This document shows positions 26,991 through 35,706 of a DNA stretch of 61,981 nucleotides, piece by piece; the first letter of the stretch is position 1, and each line of letters opens with the position of its first letter. Made by a program: the position numbers and the translations under genes. The notes beneath the pieces were generated by a model. That model did not search any database, had not been told where the DNA came from, and saw only the letters and a program-made list of their open reading frames with translations. The stretch covers positions 1-61,981 of the forward strand of contig JAFEAS010000039.1 in NCBI GenBank assembly GCA_018266315.1. Reading direction: 5' to 3'. The DNA is from Chloroflexi bacterium SZAS-1. Lineage in GTDB: Bacteria > Chloroflexota > Chloroflexia > Chloroflexales > Roseiflexaceae.

Positions 26991-27890
26991 ATGGCTATTC
27001 TTCAGCAGATCAGCGCACGCACCTTCTATATTCCCGGCGCAAATAATCTGGGGGTCGTTGCTACTGGCGATGGCGGTGCGATAACGATCGACACTGGGCT
27101 GGATAAAGACACCGGGCGACTCATTCGCAAAGCGCTCGATGAGGCCGGGCTGACGCTGCGCGCGATTATCAATACCCACCATCACGCCGACCATATTGGC
27201 GGCAACGAATACCTGGTGCGCAACGTTCCAGGCGTGCAGGTGTATGCGCCCCCGCTCGAAGCCGCGCTGATTACCTACCCGTTGCTCGAACCAGTGTACC
27301 TAAGTATGGGCGCCCAGCCAATTGCGCCGCTGCAAAACAAATGGCTTATGGCTAAGGGGGTAGCAGTTGATCATTTGATTGAAGCTGATCAGCTGACGAT
27401 CGGTGGTACTACGCTGGATGTCATTCCGCTACCCGGCCATAGCCTGGGCCAGGTGGGGCTTGCGGTAGATGGAGTATGTTTCGCTGCCGATGGCTTTTTC
27501 GGCCCGGCCATCTTACAGAAGCATGGCATTCCATATGCTCAGGATGTAGGGCTACAGCTGGCTAGCCTTGGCCGGGTTGCGGCCCGCAACGATCTGTTCT
27601 TCCTGCCCGGCCATGGCGACCTGACACCACGTGATCAGCTTGAAGAACTGCTCGCGATCAACCAGGCCGCGATCGAACGGGCCAGTGCTGCGGTACGTGC
27701 GGCCCTCGCCGATCCAGGCGACCTGCTAACGGTAGCACGACGGGTACGCGTCGCGCTTGGGCTTCAATTCGCAGCGATTCCGCAGTATGCCATTTTTGTG
27801 TCGGCGGTATCCGCACACCTGGGTTATCTGGTGCAGCAGGGCAGCGCCCAGGTCGTGCTCGGCGATGAGGGCATGCTCTGGCAGGCGTAA
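26991..27890 (+). CDS. MBL-fold metallo-hydrolase
   Basis: 299 aa with the metallo-beta-lactamase signature HxHxDH seen as NTHHHADHIGGN near residue 64, followed by PGHSLGQVG near 147 and FLPGHGDLT near 204. It resembles glyoxalase-II-like hydrolases with two bound metals. Substrate unknown. GGGGAAACA precedes the start. A thioesterase gene follows 45 nt downstream, so the two may be co-transcribed. Confidence 0.9.
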   Translation: MAILQQISARTFYIPGANNLGVVATGDGGAITIDTGLDKDTGRLIRKALDEAGLTLRAIINTHHHADHIGGNEYLVRNVPGVQVYAPPLEAALITYPLLEPVYLSMGAQPIAPLQNKWLMAKGVAVDHLIEADQLTIGGTTLDVIPLPGHSLGQVGLAVDGVCFAADGFFGPAILQKHGIPYAQDVGLQLASLGRVAARNDLFFLPGHGDLTPRDQLEELLAINQAAIERASAAVRAALADPGDLLTVARRVRVALGLQFAAIPQYAIFVSAVSAHLGYLVQQGSAQVVLGDEGMLWQA

Positions 27891-27935
27891 AAGCGGCTCG
27901 CTGCGCACAGCGTTATGCGCCCAAATGAGTAAGCT

Positions 27936-28373
27936 ATGAGCAATACCACCAGCCCACAGCACTATACCGAAATCACCGTGCGCGCTCGTTATGCCGAAAC
28001 CGACGCGATGGGCGTCGTACATCATGCGAGCTATATTGTGTGGCTCGAAGAAGGCCGCACCGAACTCTTCCGCAGTATCGGCCTGCCGTATTCCGCGATC
28101 GAGGCGGCTGGCTACTATGTGCTCCTCACCGATTTGCAGGCACGCTACTTGGGCGCGGCGCGCTACGACGACCAGGTGATAGTGCGCGCCGAGCTTGCCG
28201 AATTGCGCAGCCGCCAGGTCGTGTTTGGGTATGCGCTGCACCATGCCCGCACTGGTGCACCAATACTCACCGCCCGCACCGAGCATGTGCTGGTGGCGCG
28301 TGCTACTGGCAAGCCCACGCGTTTTCCGCCCGATGTGCTAGCACGACTGCAACAATCGCTTGGTGCCACGTAA
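27936..28373 (+). CDS. Acyl-CoA thioesterase, YbgC/FcbC (4HBT) family
   Basis: 145-aa hotdog-fold protein. The active-site segment YAETDAMGVVHHASYIVWLEEGRTELFR near residues 16-46 has the catalytic Asp and the VVHHASY motif. The enzyme hydrolyses short or medium acyl-CoA, and in many bacteria works with the Tol-Pal/phospholipid system; no tol genes are nearby. Confidence 0.9.
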   Translation: MSNTTSPQHYTEITVRARYAETDAMGVVHHASYIVWLEEGRTELFRSIGLPYSAIEAAGYYVLLTDLQARYLGAARYDDQVIVRAELAELRSRQVVFGYALHHARTGAPILTARTEHVLVARATGKPTRFPPDVLARLQQSLGAT

Positions 28374-28521
28374 TAGCCACGCACGACGATAAACCTAAAC
28401 CGCACAGCGCAACAATTACCGGTATGCAATACGCCAGGCCAATGGCTACGTGGTAGAGGTGCTTGCTGCTTGCCCCTGGCTCACCCCGTATGGTTCGCAT
28501 GTACCGCATAGGAGCTATGGT

Positions 28522-29631
28522 ATGACACAGCCCGACCGCGAGTTGCCCACTAACGCAGTGCCGCCGACAAAACCGCGCGCTGGTATTCCGCGCTGGGTCT
28601 TCAAAATATTAGCGCTAGTAGTTGGCCTGCTGGTGTTCATTCTCGCGCTACAGCTGCTCAAGCAGGGCGCAAAAGAATACGGGCGCCAAATTATTCAGTA
28701 TTTGAATGTAAGCACCGCCGCAAACTCACTGGGATTTGGCTGGCTGCTGGCCTATATCTTTCTCAGCGGTTCACCGGTGGCGGCAATCGCCGTATCATTC
28801 TTCGCCGCAGGCACGATTACCGCCATGCAGGCATTTACGATGATCACTGGTTCGCGGTTAGGAGCCTCGTTCATTGTATTGTTTGTCGGTTTCATCTATT
28901 ATATGCGTGGGCATCAGCGCTCGGCCAGTATTTCGATTGGGGTGCTGGCATTGCTCACCACCGCAGCGATTTACGTACCAGCGCTGGCGCTGGGCTACTG
29001 GCTGCTCACATCGGGCGTTTTTGCGGGCCTGCAAGTAAGCGCAACCTCGCCGCTTTCGTCGGCGATTGATACAATCTTTAACCCGATTCTGGATGCGATT
29101 AAAAGGAGCGGGCTGCCTGGCTGGGTAGTGTTTGGGCTTGGGATTGGCACATTGCTGCTAGCGTTTAATCTGCTCGATCGGGCGCTGCCCGAGATGAACG
29201 CCGAACGCAGCGCCTTTCAACGCATTGGGCGGTTGGTATACCGGCCAATGGCGATGTTCCTGCTTGGCTGCGCAGTTACATCCGTTACACTCTCTGTATC
29301 GGTATCACTCTCAATCCTTGTGCCACTTTCGGCGAAGGGCCTGGTGCGGCGCGAAAATACGCTCCCCTACATTATGGGGGCAAATATCACTACGTTTATC
29401 GATACGCTAGTGGCCGCGCTGATTAACGGCGGGCCAGCTGCCTTCACAATCGTACTCGTTGAGATGATTAGCGTGGCAGTACTTTCGTTGCTAGTTTTGC
29501 TCTTCTTCTATCGTGGGTTCGAACGCACGATTTTACGCACGCAAGAGCTTATTATTCATACAAATCGCACTCTTGGCGTATTTCTATGTATTATGCTAGT
29601 TGTGCCGCTTATCCTCTTATTGGTGAAGTAA
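28522..29631 (+). CDS. Na/Pi cotransporter family membrane protein (NptA-like)
   Basis: 369 aa, about 9 membrane helices. Two inverted Na/Pi repeats are seen, one with SGSPVAAIAVSFFAAGTI, the second with NITTFIDTLVAALINGGPAAF (the usual GANIGTT-type loop near residue 292). Phosphate is the default substrate by family, but divergent members carry other anions. The start is ATG at 28522 with GGAG. The universal stress protein gene starts immediately after its stop codon, so the two are transcribed and probably translated together. Confidence 0.85.
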   Translation: MTQPDRELPTNAVPPTKPRAGIPRWVFKILALVVGLLVFILALQLLKQGAKEYGRQIIQYLNVSTAANSLGFGWLLAYIFLSGSPVAAIAVSFFAAGTITAMQAFTMITGSRLGASFIVLFVGFIYYMRGHQRSASISIGVLALLTTAAIYVPALALGYWLLTSGVFAGLQVSATSPLSSAIDTIFNPILDAIKRSGLPGWVVFGLGIGTLLLAFNLLDRALPEMNAERSAFQRIGRLVYRPMAMFLLGCAVTSVTLSVSVSLSILVPLSAKGLVRRENTLPYIMGANITTFIDTLVAALINGGPAAFTIVLVEMISVAVLSLLVLLFFYRGFERTILRTQELIIHTNRTLGVFLCIMLVVPLILLLVK

Positions 29632-30450
29632 ATGCAGGTGTTAATCTACGCTGGGGTAGCACCATCGCGCGATGCTGTGCTGCAATTCTGTACACCGATT
29701 ATAGAACGCTGCGTCCGCACGCTGACGCTGGTGTCAGGGGGTGGGGCCGAGCGCGAAGCGTTACTGCGTGAGGCTGCCAGCCGCCTGCACCCACCCGAAC
29801 ATGTGTCGGTAACGCTGCGCGCATTGCCTGGGAATGCGCAAACTGCCATCCTGGCAGCGGCCCGCGAACAGCCCTTTGATCTAGTTATTTTAGGCCGGTT
29901 GCATCAGCCACTTGGCCGACTATTACCGGGCGTGCGCAGCAAAGTCATCGCGCAGCGCCTTGAGCCATCGGTGCTGCGGGTGCAGGGGCCACCTCGCCAG
30001 CTCCGGCGCATCCTACTGGCAAGCGGCGGCGATTTCCACACGTTTGGCGATGTGAGCGCAGCACTACAGCTCGCCAAACCACTCGGCGCAGAAGTAACTG
30101 TGCTGCACATTCTCTCGCAGCAATCGCTGCTGTTCGAGGGCTTTGGCCCACGCCCTCTCACGGTCGATGCCTTTCTGGCAGGTAATTCGCCCGAGGCGCA
30201 TACCCTACGCGATGCCGTTGCGATGCTCAAGCAGCGTGGCGTAGCAGCACAGTTGCGTGGGCGGGTCGGGCCGGTGTTGGATGAGATTCTGGCCGAGCTG
30301 CGCGAGGGGAATTATGATTTGCTAGTGATTGGTGCGCACCGTGTCGCCAGCGCACTCGACCGAATTTTACTTGAGGATATTACCGAAGACCTCCTCGATA
30401 TCAGCCCCTTACCGGTGATGGTGGTAAAAAGCAAAGGCGCGCCACTATAG
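29632..30450 (+). CDS. Tandem universal stress protein (two UspA domains)
   Basis: 272 aa: a first Usp-like domain (about 1-118) and a second (about 122-272). The second ends in DLLVIGAHRVASALDRILLEDITEDLLDISPLPVMVV, the normal UspA nucleotide-binding end, although the G-x2-G-x9-G-S/T ATP motif is altered. The first copy also has DLVILGRLHQPLGRLLPGVRSKVI. Its start codon directly abuts the transporter stop codon (TAA-ATG). Such fusions and linked Usp genes often regulate transporters. Confidence 0.87.
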   Translation: MQVLIYAGVAPSRDAVLQFCTPIIERCVRTLTLVSGGGAEREALLREAASRLHPPEHVSVTLRALPGNAQTAILAAAREQPFDLVILGRLHQPLGRLLPGVRSKVIAQRLEPSVLRVQGPPRQLRRILLASGGDFHTFGDVSAALQLAKPLGAEVTVLHILSQQSLLFEGFGPRPLTVDAFLAGNSPEAHTLRDAVAMLKQRGVAAQLRGRVGPVLDEILAELREGNYDLLVIGAHRVASALDRILLEDITEDLLDISPLPVMVVKSKGAPL

Positions 30451-30564
30451 GGGCATGCTTATATTGCCTTGCTCATGCGCTGTTTCCTTATATAGCCCAT
30501 AGAAACTTAGTTATAGTATAATAGGCGTAAACCTAACCAAACAAAAACAAAGCAGCTGCACCTT

Positions 30565-30954
30565 ATGGAACATACCGCCGATAACCCAACGCTTGTTCTC
30601 ATCATCGAAGATGAAGACGCTATTCGTGCGGTCATGGGCAGAATGATTGAGCGGATGGGATTTCGTACTCTGATGGCTAGCGGGGGCGCTGCGGGCATTC
30701 AGTTGCTCACTGCGCATAGGGATGAGATTTTATGCGTCCTGCTCGACTTAACAATGCCAGGCATGAGCGGCGAAGCAGTGCTCGCGCACTTACGCCAGGT
30801 GCGTCCGGATGTACGTGTTGTGCTGATGAGCGGCCATAGTATGGAAGATATGGCGCAGCGCTATGCGCATTTGCAGCCAACTGCCTTCCTGCAAAAACCG
30901 TTTAATTTAACCACACTACGCGGCACGCTCGATGCGATCGTGACATCGCTCTAA
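30565..30954 (+). CDS. Receiver-only response regulator
   Basis: 129-aa CheY-like domain: IIEDEDAIRAVM near residue 13, Asp in CVLLDLTMPGMSG near residue 60, VLMSGHS, and Lys in FLQKPFN near residue 111. No output domain and no kinase gene next to it. A TATAAT at 30517-30522 may be its -10 element. Confidence 0.9.
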   Translation: MEHTADNPTLVLIIEDEDAIRAVMGRMIERMGFRTLMASGGAAGIQLLTAHRDEILCVLLDLTMPGMSGEAVLAHLRQVRPDVRVVLMSGHSMEDMAQRYAHLQPTAFLQKPFNLTTLRGTLDAIVTSL

Positions 30955-31001
30955 CCGCCCTATATAGCAGCAATCATTCACAGCAAGCCAAGAATATTGT
31001 G

Positions 31002-32216
31002 CTATGCAGCTGCACCACGAATTTGCTCCCAGGTAAGCCCCATTGCCCATAACAAGGCCAGTGCAGCTAAGGCCCCAGGCATTTCGGCAGGTGGCAGGGT
31101 GGCGGCCACTACTGCCTGCTCGCCAGCGCCTTGTGCTGCAAACACTACACCCTCGCGCACAAAGAGCGCCCGTCCGCCCTCGGCACGATGAAACCCAATA
31201 ATTGGGTTGTCGTCGCCGGTGCTGAAATAGCTCAGTGGGCAGGGCGCATACTCCGCTAGCGCCACGATTTCTGGCACATCGGCATTGAGCGCAACACCCC
31301 CGCTTGCGTCGGTAATCAGCATTGGCACACCCAGCACACGCGCGAGCTCGGCGCTATCGGCGATGCCCGCTGGCAGCTCGGTGGGTAGATCGGTGATGGC
31401 GCTGTATGCGCAGCGCTCAAGCGCCAGTCCTCGCTCGGCAATACCCACAGCAGTAAGGCCAACTACCGCAATGGTGGCGTTGGGGCTGGCGAGTAGCGTG
31501 CGCGTCGCATTGTAATCGGCGGCTAGCGCAACACTCGTGGGGCGGCCCAGGGCTTCTAGCTCGGCGGCTAGAATTTGGGCAGCAATATCGCGCGCCGCAC
31601 CGCCAGCGATGCCTAGCACAGGAATCGGCCCCAGCTGCTCCCAGGGCACATCGAGGGCCGCCTGCGCCCGGGCGAAAGGCGGCGACCCGATGCCAATATC
31701 GTCATCGCCAAAGCTGGCAGTGGTACGTTTGGCGAATTGGCCTGGATCGAACGCCCAGCTGCGCACGCCATAGCCGAGTTGAATTTGCCCGTCGGGGCGC
31801 ACCTGGCTTGGAATGCCACGCGAAGCCGCTTCAGCAATAAGCTGCAGGGCTGGCAATGGTAGCGCCTCGGCGCGGCGGCGTTTCTGTAAGTCCCACAGCG
31901 GCCCCTCCGCATCCCACTCTTCGTCGCCAGCCTCCTGGCGATTCAGCCCTTCGACCACATATTGGGCCAGGGCAACCCCAATTGGCGGTGTGGGCGTGGT
32001 AAAGTTCACATTGGTCACGTTTCCGTGTTCATCCACGAACGTATCGACTTCAAGATGCCCCAGCACCATGCCGATGCTCTGCGCGCCATCTTTTAGCGCA
32101 TCTTTCAGGCGACGTGCGCGCTGCGTAGTACTACGCACCTGTAGAAACACACCGGGCTGTGGCATATACAGATTGGGGCCTTCAAGCCCGCGCAATTGCA
32201 CGATTTCGGTTGGCAT
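31002..32216 (-). CDS. Cyanophycin-synthetase/Mur-ligase-like protein lacking ATP-grasp core and P-loop
   Basis: 404 aa. The N-terminus resembles CphA (LRGLEGPNLYMPQPGV), and residues about 130-155 keep the CphA-like segment RGIPSQVRPDGQIQLGYGVR. The ATP-grasp domain that should follow is missing. From about residue 200 the sequence matches the CphA Mur-ligase end: GLALERCAYSAITDLP, VALNADVPEIVALAE, and YFSTGDDNPIIGFHRAEGGRALFVREG. The Mur P-loop, normally GTNGKTTT, reads GIAGGAARD, without Lys or Thr. The protein is therefore probably not an ATP-dependent ligase; a binding, chaperone or regulatory role is inferred. No cyanophycinase or second cphA is in the window. Confidence 0.72.
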   Translation of the reverse strand: MPTEIVQLRGLEGPNLYMPQPGVFLQVRSTTQRARRLKDALKDGAQSIGMVLGHLEVDTFVDEHGNVTNVNFTTPTPPIGVALAQYVVEGLNRQEAGDEEWDAEGPLWDLQKRRRAEALPLPALQLIAEAASRGIPSQVRPDGQIQLGYGVRSWAFDPGQFAKRTTASFGDDDIGIGSPPFARAQAALDVPWEQLGPIPVLGIAGGAARDIAAQILAAELEALGRPTSVALAADYNATRTLLASPNATIAVVGLTAVGIAERGLALERCAYSAITDLPTELPAGIADSAELARVLGVPMLITDASGGVALNADVPEIVALAEYAPCPLSYFSTGDDNPIIGFHRAEGGRALFVREGVVFAAQGAGEQAVVAATLPPAEMPGALAALALLWAMGLTWEQIRGAAA

Positions 32217-32376
32217 TGATCTCACTCATTTCGCTTGCTGTACAGCTGCTCAGGGGCAACCGCAACAGCGTCATGGTACGAGGCGCGCGCTGCACTGTCA
32301 AACAGCTGCAGGTAGGCCTTCGGTGTATTCCTCAGCACACCGCATCTTCATATACTTCACTACTCGTATATACCGC

Positions 32377-32396
32377 CTTCACAGCTTCTTCACAGC
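32377..32396. promoter_or_regulatory. Direct repeat resembling a PhoB/PhoP-type operator
   Basis: CTTCACAGCTTCTTCACAGC contains TTCACAG twice at an 11-bp period (7-bp units, 4-bp gap), the architecture bound by PhoB/OmpR-family regulators. It lies about 100 nt before the secreted repeat protein. No regulator gene is adjacent, so the assignment is tentative. Confidence 0.35.
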
Positions 32397-32496
32397 CCGC
32401 CCATACGATGATAAGCACCAACTGTGGAGCACCTACGCCCCGCGCTTGGCAGGCGATTGAATAACCGTATGTGTACATTGAGGGAGGACACTACCA

Positions 32497-33252
32497 ATGA
32501 AGCGCAAGTTATTGATTGGATTTAGTGGCGGCGTTCTGGCATTGGCCCTGGCGAGCGGTGCGGTTTACGCCCGCTCACCACTCAGCGCTACCGCCGCACC
32601 AGCTGTGGCGCAGGCAACGCCATTACCCAATGCTCCAGCAAGTAGGCAGAGCGCACCAGCGCGACCTGGGCGCAAAGCGGTTGTGCTGGTTCACGAGCTG
32701 ATTAAAGCCACCGCCGATGCAACCAAAACGCAGGCGAGCGATGTACGATCCGCGCTGCAAAATGGGCAGAGCCTGGATCAGTATGCCCAGAGCAAGGGCG
32801 TGAAATCGGCTGATATTATTAGCGCCGCACGGGCAACCCTCAGCGAGCGGTTGAAAACAGCCGTAGCAAATGGCAAGCTCACGCAAGCGCGTGCCGATGC
32901 ACTGCTGGCGCAATTCGATACTAACGCGCCGCAGACCATGACCAATACGAATCTTGGCAAGGCGTTTACCCGCGCCGGGCGGCGACAGCTGGCCGGGAAA
33001 GCTGTGCTGATTGCCGCAACTGCCGAAGTAACCGGCACCACCCCACAGGCGGTACGCGACGCGCTACAGGCGGGCCAGAGCCTAGCACAGTATGCGCAAG
33101 CCCATGGTAAAACTGCCGACGATATTATTGCCAAGCTGAAAGAGAAGGGCGAAGATCGGCTAGCGCAGATGCTGGATAAGGCGCGCGCACTGCTCAACGA
33201 GCCGGGGCTGGGGCGCACGCAGCCAACCACACCACCAAACACTACCCAATAA
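32497..33252 (+). CDS. Secreted protein with two internal domain repeats
   Basis: 251 aa. Signal peptide (MKRKLLIGFSGGVLALALASGAVYA). After a Pro/Ala-rich spacer there are two homologous helical repeats: one around ATKTQASDVRSALQNGQSLDQYAQ (about 68-105) and one around TGTTPQAVRDALQAGQSLAQYAQ (about 176-212), each ending in a Lys/Glu/Leu-rich helix. No catalytic residues. The A-x-x-L-x-x-G-Q-S-L unit is common in envelope proteins of unknown function. GGGAGG precedes the start, and a good terminator follows at 33289. Confidence 0.78.
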   Translation: MKRKLLIGFSGGVLALALASGAVYARSPLSATAAPAVAQATPLPNAPASRQSAPARPGRKAVVLVHELIKATADATKTQASDVRSALQNGQSLDQYAQSKGVKSADIISAARATLSERLKTAVANGKLTQARADALLAQFDTNAPQTMTNTNLGKAFTRAGRRQLAGKAVLIAATAEVTGTTPQAVRDALQAGQSLAQYAQAHGKTADDIIAKLKEKGEDRLAQMLDKARALLNEPGLGRTQPTTPPNTTQ

Positions 33253-33288
33253 TATTCTGGTCTTTCGCTTACCCAGGCATTGCCACCG

Positions 33289-33328
33289 GCCACACCAGTG
33301 TTTTATCGCATTGGTGTGGCTTGTTTTA
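33289..33328 (+). terminator. Intrinsic terminator of the secreted repeat protein gene
   Basis: GCCACACCA (33289-33297) pairs with TGGTGTGGC (33312-33320), followed by the T-rich TTGTTTTA. A nearby CTTTCGCTTACC (33261-33272) also matches the terminal repeat of the MITE-like elements at 44252 and 54873. Confidence 0.75.
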
Positions 33329-33405
33329 TGCGTGCACAATAGCCGGATTGCCCAATCATAACCGCGCGTCAATGGGCATACCCGCCGTTGCTGGGCAGCG
33401 CGTGC

Positions 33406-33411
33406 TATAAT
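33406..33411 (+). promoter_or_regulatory. Extended -10 promoter of the dus gene
   Basis: TATAAT preceded by TGC, giving the extended -10 form TGnTATAAT, which works without a good -35. The dus start is 30 nt downstream. Confidence 0.6.
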
Positions 33412-33441
33412 AGTGCCAATACGCATGCAAGGTATGGCAGC

Positions 33442-34452
33442 ATGAACCAGTACGATAGCCTGCCCACAAGCTACATGGTTGGGCATATCCAGATCAAACC
33501 GAATATTATTCTCGCGCCAATGGTTGGCATTACCGATAGTGTGTTCCGGCGCATGATTTTGGGGCTGGGCGGCTGTGGGCTGGTGAGCAGCGAAATGACA
33601 AATGCCTCCAGCGTGAGCGCGCGCGCAATCAAGCACCACCACCAGCTCGATTTCCTGCCCGAAGAGCGCCCGATTACCATGCAGCTCAGCGGCAACGATC
33701 CCGATTTGGTCGCAAATGCAGCGCGTATGGTCGAGCAGCTCGGTGCTGATATTCTCGATATTAACTGCGGCTGTCCTTCGCCCAAGGTAACTGGTGGCGG
33801 CCACGGCTCGGCACTGCTGCGCGACCTGCCTAAAATGGAGCGGCTATTGCGCGCCGTGAAAGCTGCGGTGCAAATCCCGGTAACTTTGAAATTTCGCTCG
33901 GGCTGGGATGAGCAAAACCTGAATTACCGCGACACGGCGCGCATGGCCGAGCAAGTAGGTATTGCGGCGCTAGCGCTCCATGCCCGTACCCGCGCGCAAG
34001 CTTACAGTGGCCTGGCAAATTGGGATCATATCGCCGAGGCGAAACAGGTGGTGCGCATCCCGGTGATTGGCAATGGCGATGCGCGTGAGGCCGGTGAAGC
34101 GCTTGAGAAGCTACGCAGCAGCGGTGCCGACGGCGTTATGATTGGGCGCGGCGCGATGAGCAATCCCTGGATCTTTTTGCAAATTGCACAGCTGCGGCGC
34201 GGCGAGTTGCCATTCGAGCCAACACCAGCCGATAAGCAAGCCTGGCTGCTACGCTACCTTGCGCTCTGCCAGGAAGACATAGGCGATCGCTTGGCACTGA
34301 ATAAGCTGAAACAGCTCATCGGCCAGTTTGCAATAGCGCTGCCGGGTAGCGCAGTGCTACGCTCGGCGGTGCAGCGCGCGAACAACATCGATGAAGCACG
34401 CGAACATATCGAGCGGTTTTTTGCACCGCATATGGAACTTATAAGCGTCTGA
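33442..34452 (+). CDS. tRNA-dihydrouridine synthase (Dus family, DusB-like)
   Basis: 336-aa FMN enzyme reducing uridines of tRNA. Signatures: LAPMVGITDSVFRRMI near residue 27, the catalytic cysteine segment DINCGCPSPKVTGGGHGSALLRD near residue 109, HARTRAQAYSGLANWD near 187, and the FMN-phosphate site GVMIGRGAMSNPWIF near 232. The start is ATG at 33442 (AAGG upstream); another in-frame Met lies 11 residues later. Which tRNA position it modifies cannot be told. Confidence 0.92.
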   Translation: MNQYDSLPTSYMVGHIQIKPNIILAPMVGITDSVFRRMILGLGGCGLVSSEMTNASSVSARAIKHHHQLDFLPEERPITMQLSGNDPDLVANAARMVEQLGADILDINCGCPSPKVTGGGHGSALLRDLPKMERLLRAVKAAVQIPVTLKFRSGWDEQNLNYRDTARMAEQVGIAALALHARTRAQAYSGLANWDHIAEAKQVVRIPVIGNGDAREAGEALEKLRSSGADGVMIGRGAMSNPWIFLQIAQLRRGELPFEPTPADKQAWLLRYLALCQEDIGDRLALNKLKQLIGQFAIALPGSAVLRSAVQRANNIDEAREHIERFFAPHMELISV

Positions 34453-34569
34453 CCTGGTGGGAAATGGCCCGATCCTCGGGCAGATTGTTTCACACCGAGC
34501 AACCTACGCCCGTTTCTCGCCACTCCCTCGCCCCGTCACCCGCTACCTTGAACCAAAGGAGGTACGGTG

Positions 34570-35598
34570 ATGGCACCAATTCGCGTCGTTCACTATGGAT
34601 TGGGGGCTATTGGTAGCGCCGTTGCGCAGCTTACCTGCACCCAGCGCGGGCTGCAAGTCGTTGGCGGCATCGATCACAATTCGCAAAAGGTTGGGCGCGA
34701 CCTTGGTGATGTGATTGGGCTTGATCATCAGCTCGGCATTGAGGTTTCGGGCGATGCGCTTGGCACACTGCGCCGCATGCAACCTAATCTCGTCATCCAC
34801 GCTACCACGTCTCGTTTTCACGAGGTCTATTCGCAAATCCTCAGCTGTGTCGATACACGCACCAATGTCATTTCCACCTGCGAGGAACTGGTATACCCCT
34901 TTGCTAAAGAACCTGCCGCTTCGGCCAAGCTGCATCGGGCGGCGGTGCACGCGGGCGTTACTGTGGTGGGCGTGGGCGTTAACCCTGGCTACATCATGGA
35001 CTTACTGCCCCTGATGCTGACCGCCCCCTGTGTGAACATTAAGCGCATTAGCGTCACCCGCGTCATCGATGCGACCAACCGGCGCGCAATGATTCATCAG
35101 CGGATTGGTGCTGGCCTGACGCTTGAACAGTTTCGCGAAAACCTGGCACAGGGTACAGTGCGCCACATTGGCCTGGCCGAATCGATCGGGCTGATTGCCG
35201 ACGGATTGGGCTGGCAGCTGTATCGCACCACCGAGCAGATTGACCCAATCCTGGCGAGCGAATGGATCGCAACGCCCTATGGCACAATTGCGCCCGGCCA
35301 GGTAGCGGGGGTGCGCCAGAATGCACGTGGCTGGATGCATGGGCGCGATGTGATTTCGCTCACCTGGGAACAAACCGTAGGCTCGCGCAAAACGCATGAT
35401 GCAATCTATATCGAAGCGACGCCACCGGTTGATCTGGTGATTCAGGGTGGGCTGCAAGGCGAACAGGCCACTGCTGCGCTTATTCTTCATGCCATCCCGC
35501 AGGTGCTCGCCGCCGAGCCAGGGTTAACCACCGTGCTACAGCTACCACCGCTGCACTATCAGCCCCGCCCCGAGCCACTTCACGAGCGTACTCGCTGA
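34570..35598 (+). CDS. DapB-like NAD(P)-dependent dehydrogenase (2,4-diaminopentanoate dehydrogenase-like)
   Basis: 342 aa. N-terminal Rossmann motif GLGAIGSAVAQL near residue 9, followed by a DapB-type domain. The arrangement, with NVISTCEELVYPF and VGVGVNPGYIMDLLPL, matches the family of dihydrodipicolinate-reductase-like dehydrogenases that includes 2,4-diaminopentanoate dehydrogenase of ornithine fermentation. No ornithine aminomutase genes are nearby, so the substrate is open. AAAGGAGG supports ATG at 34570; a GTG three bases earlier is the alternative. Confidence 0.8.
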   Translation: MAPIRVVHYGLGAIGSAVAQLTCTQRGLQVVGGIDHNSQKVGRDLGDVIGLDHQLGIEVSGDALGTLRRMQPNLVIHATTSRFHEVYSQILSCVDTRTNVISTCEELVYPFAKEPAASAKLHRAAVHAGVTVVGVGVNPGYIMDLLPLMLTAPCVNIKRISVTRVIDATNRRAMIHQRIGAGLTLEQFRENLAQGTVRHIGLAESIGLIADGLGWQLYRTTEQIDPILASEWIATPYGTIAPGQVAGVRQNARGWMHGRDVISLTWEQTVGSRKTHDAIYIEATPPVDLVIQGGLQGEQATAALILHAIPQVLAAEPGLTTVLQLPPLHYQPRPEPLHERTR

Positions 35599-35625
35599 TA
35601 CAACATCGTTGCTTTTCAGGTTTTT

Positions 35626-35660
35626 CTCATGCGGTGCCTGGCTGCCGGGCACCGCATGAG
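35626..35660. terminator. Strong hairpin between convergent DapB-like and NRAMP genes
   Basis: CTCATGCGGTGCC (35626-35638) pairs perfectly with GGCACCGCATGAG (35648-35660), and inner pairs leave a 3-nt loop. No T tract follows on either strand, so it may stabilise both 3' ends rather than act as a classic terminator. Confidence 0.6.
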
Positions 35661-35706
35661 TAATAGCGCTAATCCTTAAAAAGTACGCCATCAAGCGAAA
35701 CCAATA

